Below, one piece after another: positions 1 to 10,800 of a stretch of DNA of 64,000 nt. The DNA is taken from NCBI GenBank assembly GCA_029582165.1, contig CM055872.1:49551695-49615694 (forward strand), read 5' to 3'. This DNA comes from Portulaca oleracea (taxonomy: Eukaryota; Streptophyta; Magnoliopsida; Caryophyllales; Portulacaceae). The number at the start of each line of letters is the position of its first letter. Position 1 is the stretch's first letter. Below the pieces are notes generated by a model. That model saw only the letters and a program-made list of their open reading frames with translations. It was not told the DNA's origin and ran no database searches. The position numbers were made by a program, and so were the translations under genes.

Positions 1-103
1 GACACGGTTCAGAAACAGGGTTACCAATAGGTATGTCAACTGACAACTTAGCACCAATGCTCCCTCTTAGGTTGTCCCAAAACTCAGGACTTAATGTACT
101 CAC

Positions 104-456
104 CTCCATTGTCCTCCATCTCCTAAATTTATAATCTGATCTTCAGGTACAGGATCCTTCCCTAATCTAACCTCCAAATCTATAATCATCTTATCCACAA
201 ACGAAGGTTGCTTCCTCTCCTGAATCATGAACTCTACTTTCTTCCCATTTTTCCACCTCTCAAACACACTAAGCAAGTCAGTCTCACTGCTCACATGCCA
301 CTTAATGTGATGCTTTTTTCCAGGTGTGTGGGATGATATAGCAAGAAATTTTGGCTTGTGTGGTTTAAAAGGTTCAGAATACAGAAAGTTGTATGCATCC
401 ATGGTCAAATCAGCTATGCCATACTGATCTTTATCCTCATGAACTCTGTTGACCAC
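104..456 (-). CDS. Hypothetical protein exon (partial)
   Basis: An open frame of about 118 codons reads toward the left window edge and ends at a donor-like GTGAGT (103 downward), so it may be the first or an early exon of a gene that continues outside the window. The protein is hydrophilic. A stretch reading HVSSETDLLSVFERW recalls the 'S-x-x-DL-x-x-VF-x-x-W' pattern seen in plant MULE/PB1-like proteins, but this is a weak resemblance, not an identification. Start choice is the first ATG in frame. It could also be a transposon relic. Confidence 0.3.
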
Positions 457-530
457 TTCTTATACTTAAACACTACCACAATATCTGTGTTGTGTTGGTC
501 TATACAAACCAAAAAGATATATTAAAGATA

Positions 531-1858
531 GAACTAATAATATATACCTCCCCCAAACTTTTGTAAAATGAGGTTTTTACCCTCCATGTTTGAAAAATTA
601 TAATTATCCAACCTAACAAATAGTAAATGTAATAAATATAATACTCAACCATTATTAATATCAATTTTATCTACTTTTTCATATTTATTTAATCAATATA
701 AATGATGAAAGTTCTATTTTACCCTTCAAAAATAAATTTCCCTTTCTTAATTTTTAATATTATACCCACCCCACCCCATTTGTTCTGCCTGATTAATTGA
801 AACTAGGGCACAGAGGAACTGACGAATCTTTTCCAGAACTCCATCACAATTATGCAGCCTCAACTTTAATCACTTCTGCATGCTTTGAATTGAATCCGGA
901 ATGTGTTTCACTGTTTTGTATACACTAATTACAAATGACTTCATTTAAAGAAGAGATGGGGAAAGAAAAAATAATAAAAACAAAAGAAAACAAACTCATG
1001 TTAGGAGTGCTTCAGACCTTCCCTAGGTTCTCTATCCTAATTCTTTACAAAGAAAACAAATTCAACCCCAACCCAACCCCACCCCACCCCTCCCCCTGTT
1101 TGTTTTTTTTTTCTGCCAGATTAAATGAAACCCCCTCCCCCTATTTGGTTCTTTGTTCTGCATTATTGTGTTGCTTTTGTTCGTAATCCTAGGCAAATGA
1201 AACGGGTTTTAAGTTAAAGAGTTTGTCTTGTTGCCATTTATTTCATTTTTTTTTATGTCCCAAGTCATAGTACTCTGTTTTGAAGGACAAAAGTCGAAAT
1301 TCAAGTTCTAAACACCATGAATAACATTAGTAAACTTCTTTGCATAAAAAAATCCAACTTTCAAACTCAAATTTAGCAAAAAAAGATGAATCACTCACTG
1401 GGTGAATTGATTCTTCTTCAGTAACTGTACACTCGGACAAATCTTTTAACGCTGTCAAATTTCGAAGTCTTCTACAGCATAGCCGTCGTTCGACTCCAAC
1501 AACCCACAGTCTCACGACGATTCAAACTCTAGTTGCTGTCGTTAGTGTTCCTGGGGTTGTCGTTCTTTCTGCCTCAGTAGTAGGGGAAGAAGAGAATTGC
1601 AAGGGGCGCCCAAATAAACGTATGTATTTGATTTAGTTAAGATGAGGGTAGTTTTTTCTTTTCATTTAAAATTTTAAGGGTATTTTTATCAAATCAGATA
1701 AGATTATAGGGGCAAATATGTCCGGGTTATTGATAAAACGGAAAAAGTATATATTTGTATAAACAATAAAGGTTATGGTGGGTAATTATAATTTTTCAAA
1801 CATAGAGGGTAAAAACCTCATTTTACAAAAGTTTGGGGGAGGTGTATATTATTAATTC
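531..1858. mobile_element. Mutator-like (MULE) non-autonomous element, 1.33 kb
   Basis: The two ends are inverted repeats of about 80 bp (531-611 and 1778-1858), starting GAAYTAATAATATAYACCTC and differing at only a few positions. The flanks are the 10-bp direct repeat ATTAAAGATA (521-530 and 1859-1868), a length suited to Mutator-type elements. There is no transposase. The interior has two C-rich tracts near 765-780 and 1067-1100, each followed by a similar 'ctgccagattaa/ctgcctgattaa' sequence, which suggests an old internal duplication. Confidence 0.85.
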
Positions 1859-1868
1859 ATTAAAGATA

Positions 1869-2350
1869 TACTTTTAGCATATAATGAACTTAACTGATAC
1901 AGAACATGATGACATAGAAGACATAACACAAACAGACATAACACAGACAAGCAACACGACTGTGAGCAGTGACACAAGATATAGTTCCTTTTCTTTGTGC
2001 TCTGTGTTGTGTCATTACTTTCAGCATATAATGATACACAAACTTATTAAACAACAAAAATGATACAGAACAAGATGACATAGAACACAAATAAATTCAA
2101 AGTAGGAGGAATAAACAAGCAACATGACTGATCTTTATCCCTCTGTTTGGTTAACTGAACAAGATGATACAGAGCATGACACAGAAGACAATAAAACTGA
2201 AAGCAAGTTCACTACAAAATCTAACCCTTCTAACTGTGACACAGAAGACAGAACACAAACAGACAGAACACAAACAAGAAACATGACTGACTGATGAACG
2301 ATCACAACCTACAGTTTGGTTAACTGAACACTCTGTTTTGGTTAACCCCA
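1869..2350. repeat. Degenerate dispersed/tandem repeat block
   Basis: Variants of a unit built on 'gatacagaacatgatgacat' and 'acacaaacagacataacaca' recur near 1896-1960, 2058-2092, 2163-2195 and 2236-2290. A 'tttggttaactgaac' motif recurs near 2146 and 2313. Spacing is irregular and copies have drifted. Long open frames here on the minus strand come from the repeat and show no protein family. Confidence 0.5.
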
Positions 2351-3109
2351 TGAAAAGCTATTACACCCAACAAGCAACATGACTAATCCTCAACAGACTA
2401 GGCCGATTTTAACATATACACTTCAAAGTAGGGGGAATTCCATATAAAACCAAACAATAAATCGTTCACTGATGAAAAAAACCCCTTGAAAAGAGCAATT
2501 CCGAAAACCTTTCAAATTACCTTAAACTTACAAAGTAAAACCTTAAAGATTCTACATTCTTGGACGAAAATCAACTTGAATGAACAAAGAGTTTCTGGAA
2601 AAGATCGATTTTTTCTTACCTGCCATCCTTACACTGTAGCATACAAAATTCCTTCCCCGACTTCTTCTCCCTCTTCTTCCACAACTTCCAAATCTCTGAT
2701 CTATGGTCAAACTCCAGTTACTTGTTGTACACTAGTAACCAAACACCATTTGAGAGAGGGCCAGGGATGAAGACGAGAATGCAGAGAGGAGTAAGGTTTC
2801 GAAAGTTCAAGTTTTTTGCTGACAAAAAGGAAGATGAATAGTCACCGAGTAAATCAAATCATATTTAGGTTATGCGTATGGGAGGAGTTCAATAGTCAAA
2901 GGGAATCTGGTCAAAGAAAATTCAAAAAAAGGATAAAAAAGGGCGAATCGGGAACTTAATGCATCATTATGGTCTTCACCGGACTAAAACCTAACTTTGG
3001 GCTAGATTTTTTGGGTCCAGAAAGTTCAGGGTCCAAAAAATAAACTTTGAAATATGGGGGTTCACATAATAAATACCCCCAAAATTCAAAGTCCAAAATG
3101 CAAAAAAAC
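2351..3109. other. Unassigned spacer with a short imperfect hairpin
   Basis: No gene is recognised. Sequence at about 3038-3063 and 3074-3100 forms an imperfect hairpin (aaactttgaaatatggggg against cccccaaaattcaaagtcc). A 94-codon frame at 2486-2770 shows no family features. The LINE begins immediately after the hairpin. Confidence 0.4.
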
Positions 3110-3112
3110 CCT

Positions 3113-3600
3113 ATGTTTTGGAAATCTCATCTAGATTTATCGCTCAACTCTTTCTCATAGAATCATATTGATGTGGACAATTTAGGGCAAGATGGGGAGA
3201 TTTTGTGGAGAGTAACGGGAATTTACAATTTTCCGGAGGAGGAAAATAAGCACAAAACCTGGGCTCTCATGGACACCTTGCATGTAAATGAAAAACCATG
3301 GCTGTGTTTTGGAGATTTTAACGCGTATCTGGAGAGTAAAGAGAAGATTGAGGGAAATGAGGCAAATAGAAGACATATAATGGAGTTCCAAAATACAGTA
3401 GACAGATGTGGTCTTAAAGACCTGGTTTAAGTGGGCACAAATTTACATGGTCGAATAAACAAGAAGGAGAGAATAACATCCAAGACAGACTTGATAGATT
3501 CTTAGCTAATGAGGCGTGGTTTTCTACGTTTCCTTGGTGTGAAGTGACTCATTTACCAAAAATAAAATCGGATCACTTATCGATCTTCACTGTGTGCAAA
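3113..3600 (+). pseudogene. LINE apurinic-type endonuclease, 5'-truncated fragment
   Basis: The frame from 3113 reads FWKSHLDLSLNSFS, a stop, then NHIDV and later WRVTGIYNFPEE and WLCFGDFNAYL, which are conserved blocks of the plant LINE endonuclease. A one-base shift occurs near 3430, and the next frame resumes at GHKFTWSN. The catalytic SDH motif (SDHLSI) is present at about 3568-3585. The N-terminal part of the domain, with its first catalytic residues, is missing. Not functional as it stands. Confidence 0.85.
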
Positions 3601-5190
3601 CATGCAACACCAAGACAGCAAGATCAGCGCATGAAGAGAAAGAGACCATGCATATTTGAAAAGTCTTGGATAAAGGAGGAGGGGTTTGAGCAAGGGGTAA
3701 GAGAAGCTTGGGGAAAAGCCATGGAAACTGGGAATGGAGGGAGGCTACTCAAGTGTTGCCAAGTCCTAACGAATCAGTTCGGAACGGGTATTCATGTGAT
3801 TCAGCAGGAAATCAAGAAGAGAAAAGAGGAGATAGGGAGATTACAGGCAGACTCAAGAACAACTGGTGTCATTGAGGCCATTAGGCAATTAAACAATGGG
3901 TTAGATGACCTTGAGCACAAAGAAGAAGTCATGTGGCTTCAACGTAGTCGGCAGGCATGGATTACTGAAGGGGTTAAGAACACAACCTTTTTCCACCAAA
4001 AGGCGAAAGTACGTGAAAGAAGAAACAAGGTGCAACAAATCCAAAATAGTCGAGGAGAGTGGGTCTATGAGGAGGAGGATATGGACAGAGTGTTTAGGGA
4101 ATATTTTGAAGAAATATTCAGCACAACTAGCCCCACCCACTTCGAGGAAATGGACGGAATCATACGCCCTTGTATAACTGCAGAGATGAACAATAAACTC
4201 ATGAAGCCCTTCAGCACTGAGGAGATTTGGAAGGCGATACAACAAATGCATCCAACGAAGGTGCTAGGTCCTGACGGTATGCCCGCCGTATTCTTTCAAA
4301 CTTATTGGCATATTAATGGGAATCATGTAGTGGGTATGATATTGAAAATCCTTAATGAAGGTGCTAGTGTGGAGGATTTTAATAAAACATACATCGCCTT
4401 GATACCAAAGATCAAAACGCCCAAAAGCCCAAAAGATTTCAGGTCGATCTCGTTGTGCAACACGATCTACAAAATTATCTCAAAGGCGATAGTGAATCGT
4501 CTGAAAAGCATCCTTCCTAACATCATTCATGAGGCTCAAAGTGCGTTTATACCGGGAGGGCAATAACGGATAATGTCTTGGTTGCTTTTGAGCATTTCCA
4601 TTATCTGAAGAAGAGAAAGACTCGGGGTACAAAGGGCTATGTGGCATTGAAACTGGATATGAGCAAAGCATATGATCGAGTCAAATGGAGTTTCATTGAA
4701 AAGGTGATGGAGAAAATGGGATTTCATGTGAGATGGATTGATCTGATAATGAGGTATATTACATCAGTACAGTTTTCTATTTGGTAAATGGTCATCTGAC
4801 AGGTTGGTCCAAGCAGCAACGAGGTCTGAGACAGGGTGATCCGTTATCGCCGTACTTATTCATACTATGTGTTGAATATCTATTGAGGCTTATTGAGGAT
4901 GCAATGAACAGAAAGATATTGCATAGAGTGAAAATTTGCAATTGAGCCCCATCCGTCTCTCACTTATTTTTCGCGGATGATAGCTTATTATTTGCACAAG
5001 CCACTACACAGGAAGCGGAGGAAATACTGAGTATCCTCCAACGATATGAGAAGTTGTCTGGGCATAAGGTTAACTTGGATAAATCTGAGGTGTGTTTTAG
5101 TCGAAATGTGCTTTTAGATACGCAGAAGATGCTCCAAGAGAGATTGAATTTCAAAGCGGTGAACATACCAACTGCATATTAGGTCTGCCG
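3601..5190 (+). pseudogene. LINE reverse transcriptase
   Basis: The frame to 4566 carries the RT fingers block ([41 protein letters not shown]). A one-base shift at about 4560 moves into [13 protein letters not shown], and another near 4780 into [13 protein letters not shown]. The catalytic FADDSLLF box lies at about 4970-4995. A further stop lies before the box at about 4945. At least three lesions inactivate it. The domain order and the F/YxDD box make the family certain. Confidence 0.9.
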
Positions 5191-5412
5191 ACAATTATTG
5201 GTGGCTCATAGAAAGTAGTTTTCCAAAGTATTGTAGATCGAGTGTAGAAAAAATTGAAAGGATGGAAGGAAAGAACTCTTTCTTACGCAGGAAGAGAGAT
5301 ACTCAACAAAGCAGTTGTCTAGGCCATCCCTAATTATGTAATGCAATGCTTTGAAGTCCTAATATCAACCTGCGATGAACTGGAATGACTGAGAAGGTGG
5401 TTCTGGTGGGGC

Positions 5413-7016
5413 ATGAAAGATGAGGGGCGTAGCATGTCTTGGGTAGCATGGGACAAGCTATGCCGCAGAAAACTGATTGGGGGAATGGGGTTCAAACGTA
5501 TGCATAATTTCAACCTTGCTTTCCTGGCAAAACAAGGATGGAAACTTGCCACGAGGCCTAATACTCTTGTTGCCCGGGTATTGAAAGCGCGCTACTACCC
5601 AAAAGATTCTTTTTGGGAGGCCAATATGGGGCACCAACCAAGTTATGTCTGGCGTAGCATATTGAAAGCGAAGGGTATAGTGGAAAAAGGAACAATATGG
5701 AATATAGGAAATGGGGCGTTAGTGAGAATCTGGAAGGACAAATGGTTGACGAGTGGAATGATTGTCAGGGGCGATGTTAATAGTGAAAACTGGGGAGAGA
5801 ACGCCACTGTGGCTGAGCTAATAGACCATGACTGCAGAAAATGGAGGGTGGATGTACTAGTGCAACTTTTTAATCCGAGTCAAGTGCAGGAGATACTAAG
5901 TATCCCTCTGGGAGATATCAATGACGAAGACTATCTGAGATGGACACACATTCAAAAATAGGAGAGTTCACAGTGAAGAGTGCAACTCGATTAGCCCAGC
6001 AATTGCAACAATCGATAGCTGAAAATGAACTGCCAGGAACATCAAAAGATGTTGATGGTCGTTGGGCCAAAGTTTGGGCCACAAAAGCCCAACCGAAGGT
6101 CATTAACCTATGTTGGTGGGCTGTACAAGAGGCTTTACCAACTCGAGTCAATTTAGCAAGGCGGGGCATGAACATTGATGTTAAGTGTCCAATGTGCGGG
6201 GAAGCAGATGAAAATACCAACCATCTTTTCCTGAATTATTGTACATCGACAGAAGTTTGGATGAAGTCACCATTGAGGGAAGATGTGATAAATCGAGAGC
6301 ACAGGGACTTCATGGGATGGTGTCATGATGTGCTGGAAAAGAATGACAAGGAGGTTAGAGGGCTATACATGACTATTTTGAAGCAGCTCTGGTATAGAAG
6401 AAATAAATGGGTGTTTGAAAAAAAAAAAAGGAGCAGTGTCGGTACAGATTCTCATCAACCAGGCGACCGATATGTGGCTAAGCTATATCCAAACCATGAG
6501 AAAAAGCCAAAAGAAGCAAATCGATTGGAAGGACAACAGCAGTGGCAGCCTCCAGAATCGAGATACATCAAAATCAACACTGATGCTTCTCTCAATATTC
6601 AAGGGCAGAGGGGATGGGAAGCAGTACTTCGTGATGATAGAGGAAGAGTTGTAGCAATTGCGTGCTCGAGAATGGAAGGAAATTGGACGACGGAGATTGC
6701 TGAAGCGGGTGCTGTCCGGTTCGGATTGCAGATTGCCAACGCGATGGGCCTCAGGAAGGTGATAGTTGAATCTGATGCTCAAGGAGTCATTGGAGCTTTG
6801 CATACTGGAATTTTTAAGAGAGATTACTCTTCAGTTTTTCTACATGATTGTGTTAAATTGTCAAAGGCATTTGAAAGTTTGGATTTTGTTTTTACTAAAA
6901 GAGGTTTGAATGGTGCGGCTCATGAGACGGCCAAACTTGATATACCTTGTAATCACACCAAAGTGTGGACTGAAGGTGGACCTGAAATCTTGTTGAAGGT
7001 GATTCAGGAAGACTGA
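5413..7016 (+). pseudogene. LINE C-terminal zinc-binding (zf-RVT) and RNase H region
   Basis: The frame 5413-5961 holds the post-RT block (MKDEGRSMSWVAWDKLC, GGMGFKRMHNFN). A frame change near 5950 leads to the zf-RVT part, with CPMCGEADENTNHLFLNYC as the cysteine/histidine cluster. The RNase H domain follows at about 6560-6960 with INTDAS, then TTEIAEAGAV and VESDAQ, matching the acidic catalytic positions. The ORF ends at 7016, 43 bases before the A-tail. This is the best preserved part of the element. Confidence 0.88.
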
Positions 7017-7070
7017 GCTCGATTGGAGCAATAATAATATTTCCTATGTTTTGCTGCCCAAAAAAAAAAA

Positions 7071-7868
7071 GTTTAGTGGCATTTTATCCAAGCACTCTAC
7101 ATCATTATAAGGTACTTTTGATAATCTATATATTATTATGCTATGTATATTTCAATTTTGAAAAGGAAGAAAAAGGAGGAAACCAATTTTAAAAGGTGCA
7201 TTTAGAAAACATTGCAATTATATTAATAGATACATATAGTGCAACCAGCAAATTTTGTCCAAAGAAAGAAGTGACTAATGAGAAATTGCCAATGTACAGT
7301 TTCTAAGTCGGACGCAATGATCAAAATATGACAAGACTGTAAGCCTAGTAACACATTTATTTTCTGTTTGCTGTCAAATATCCAATATAAATATGAAAAA
7401 TATTACAGTCTAAGGTCCACAAACAGAAATAGCTACTTTTGGATATTCCATGCTGCTTATGATATGGGTTTATGGATGGCGCGGTATAATCTGTACCTGC
7501 AAATGACATTACATATTACATGCACAGCATGTGTTACAAATAGATATGAGTGAACAATTATACTATTGAGAGTGAACAATGGGTAGATAGGAGTGAACAA
7601 TTATGCTATTAAGATTGAACAATGACCATATTTGAAATACATACTCCAAGAGCATCTAATAAACTGCATGCAAATGTAATTGAAATACAGAACATTCACC
7701 AACACGAAAATTGTATCTCAATATCTCTAGTAAAATTGAATAATCCAAAAAAATCCAATATCAATAATAAAAATGTTTCAGCAAAACCGGCAGGGTTTGA
7801 CACTGTAATAACAGTGATTATTAATATCTGTGAAATTTTAATACATCAAAAACTTCTCTGGCTAACTC
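7071..7868. other. Intergenic, 3' flank of the methyltransferase gene
   Basis: AT-rich DNA with no recognised gene. It should contain the 3' UTR and polyadenylation region of the minus-strand gene that ends at 7869; several A/T-rich candidate signals exist but none stands out. Confidence 0.5.
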
Positions 7869-10800
7869 TTAATCCATTTTTTGGAAGAATAGTATGCTTA
7901 AAGCAGTGCTAGGGATTTTGTCCTGTGTAATTTTGGATAACCAAGAACTTGTAATGCTTTGAGCATGGGTTGAACTTCCACCGGCCCACCTATCAATTAG
8001 CCTGAATCCAAACTGAGATGCTGCTGAAAGAATCGAAGGCTCGTCCACTCTTCTCAGGACATGGCATAGTATCAGGGCAGGCTGAGACTCCCTCCCAAGG
8101 GTGCATTTAGAAATAAGGCTTTTGGCGGTGGAAAACAACGGTAAGATAGCTTCAGCAACATATGTCACATCCGTTCCCAAGATGATATCAAACCCCTTGC
8201 TGTTTGATTTCAGGATTTCATTTATATGGTCTTCATTGCCCCATTCGAGTTGTCTTACATGTAATTTACTGCGGAGGACTGATGGGAGATTTACCCCAAC
8301 GTTTTGACTCAACAAATCGAGCACTAGAGCTTCTCCATCAGTAGCAACTACAAGATCAGCATTTTGAGCAGCAATCATCGAGCATATTCCCCCACAGCCT
8401 GAACCCAATTCCAACACACGTTTTCCTAGGGTAATAGCTGGATTTTCTGCAAGAACATAGGCCATTAATCGAGCTGATTCCCATAGCATCATTCCTGTGG
8501 ATTTGCAGGTGTGTTGATTCTCTTTAGAGAGAACTGTTATCTTGAAATTCAGGGATCCAAAACTAAGGTTGACAACCTGGTGACAGCATGGAATACACAT
8601 GAGGTCAAACATATGCAAGAATGCATCATACGTGTGGAACATGCACAGAAAGTTGGTGAATAGACAGAACAAGGGAAGAACTCTGTTAGCTCCATAGACC
8701 AAGCAAAGAGATCATCTGGATAAGGTTCATATTGATTCAATGTTGGGCCATTTGGATAAGGTTCTAGCCAGCACACATGGATTTAGGTCACTTATTGTCT
8801 AATAAGCTTCTTACGAAAATGCAATCATTGGTTCAGAAAAGTTTGGGTCACATCACTTGGGGCTCTGTATAAGTTCACTTGTGTGAGGCTGTCATCAAAA
8901 TCTTCAAGTCCGACATCACAGTGTCCAAGATCATGACATGTTAGCAACTAGAAATAGATGAAGACAAGATCTACTAGCAAAAAAGGCAACTTGACATATC
9001 AGAAAAGAGAACCATCGAAAAGAGGCATTACCAAACATCATCTTCAAACTGTGAAACACTAGTATGCCCAGATCTCACACCTTGACTCACCTCATCTTCA
9101 GAAATTGAAAGACCAAACATCTCAATAGCCACACCTTCTGAAATATCAACCTCTCCTTCAGTAGAATGCTTCACAATAACATCATGTTTGCCATCTTCAC
9201 TTTCAATCCTCCCTTCATAAAGGCTTTCATTTAACATGGGATTTATGTTTGAAGCATTTTCCACACTAGTGAAGCAGAACACAGCTTGTATCCAACGCCT
9301 GAAATTGCACAAAACTGACGGGGATAAGGGAGACCCAATGGTATGTTGGTAACATATTCAGTTGTACAAAAGGTTTTACACCAAGTACTAAAAAATAGAT
9401 CATACTCAAACTACAGAACTTGGCAGCATAGTCCCATGCATAAACAATTTGAGGTATGATGAACAAATTTATCAGCCCTCAACAATTCGGTGCCATGAAG
9501 TAAAAAGCTGTAAAAGCATTCATTATAGTGTCTTAATACACTAAATCTATGCTTAGGAACTTCTGTGGTGGTTCAGCAAATTTAACAGATTCTCACAATG
9601 AATATGCATTTACATGTGTGCACACGAACAGATAGCAATACATCACTGGGAATGGAAAAGAGAGTCTGCAATGGATAAATGATAAAAAAAATACCATTGC
9701 AATGGTTATGGATCTCAGAAATCCAGGTTCAATCTTGTTATTGCCTTATTGGTGAGGAAATTGTTTAAATACAACAGGAATTGGCCTCCCATATTAGAAG
9801 CAATGCAGATGATTGGTAACTTTACCATCAATACATTCCTGATGCAATATGTGGGGAAATATCTAAAATATCATTTATTTGGAGATAATAGGAAGATTTT
9901 ATATTTTATTACATCAGTTCGTATTTATTTTATTCTATAATTAGGCCTAAATAAAGAGATTTAGTATTAGGTTTATATATTTTATCCTATTATAATTTAT
10001 ATGATATCTTCAGGATATTTTTAGGTTTCTTAATTCCACTAGTACTCCTAGCTATATAAACCCCTTTATGTAACTGAAGAAGGCGGACTCTGATTCAGAA
10101 GCACTCCTTACACCACTCTTGATGTCCAGCTTTCCTTACCTATATGTTACTCTGAGCTCTTCCGTATTACAGCGCCTGTACCTCCTTTTGTGGATGAGCT
10201 CATTGAGAAAATATTTCGGGTCATTGTACACTCATTTCAAAGCCTAGTTAATCATGTGGATGTATTCATTGTAAGAGGCTTTGTATCGTGCAGTCCATGG
10301 CTAGAGTAAGATCTTATATGGTGCTACTAGATATTGGTTGCGCTGCCCTTGTCCCTGATGTTTACCATTATCTCTTAGCGACCCTAAAAGATGATTGTCC
10401 TCCTAAGCTGCTCACCCACATCGAGTCCATTCTGACTGGTACTCTTGTCGATGCTGATGATATTTTGTGGGAATTTCTTGTCTCCATACTGTCTCGAAGT
10501 CAATTTGGGGGTAGAAATACTTCATGTACTGCTGAAGTTCTTTGTAAGCGGGTGTTGGAGACTAGTGCATCTCATATTCCTCTACCACAATCTTTCATCC
10601 ATAAAAAAAAAGTATGCATGTACAGGAACTTGGAGATCACCATGAGGATACTTCTCACAGCTCATGACGACCACACTGAATCCAATGAATTCTACTAGAC
10701 AGAATTTCAGAGTAGCATATGATAAATGATGTAAGGTGCTGCCTGATTCTAATGGATTTTACTCCCCAAAAATTGAACGTAGAGGATGGTCCAGGCAAGA

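Larger units (their letters stand above)
3110..7070 (+). mobile_element. LINE (L1-type non-LTR retrotransposon), 5'-truncated and degenerate
   Basis: Order of parts is endonuclease, reverse transcriptase, zinc-binding region and RNase H, followed by an 11-A tail at 7060-7070. This is the layout of plant L1-type LINEs with an RNase H domain. Homology starts abruptly inside the endonuclease, so the 5' end including ORF1 is missing, as expected of a target-primed 5' truncation. Several stops and frameshifts break the coding sequence. I could not find a convincing target-site duplication. Confidence 0.9.

Noticed and set aside
3060..7090. Target-site duplication of the LINE
   Set aside because: Short A-rich similarities exist at both ends but none is longer than expected by chance.
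8577..8580. Alternative splice acceptor CAG for the last methyltransferase exon
   Set aside because: It would shift the frame relative to exon 11; the AG at 8563-8564 keeps the phase.
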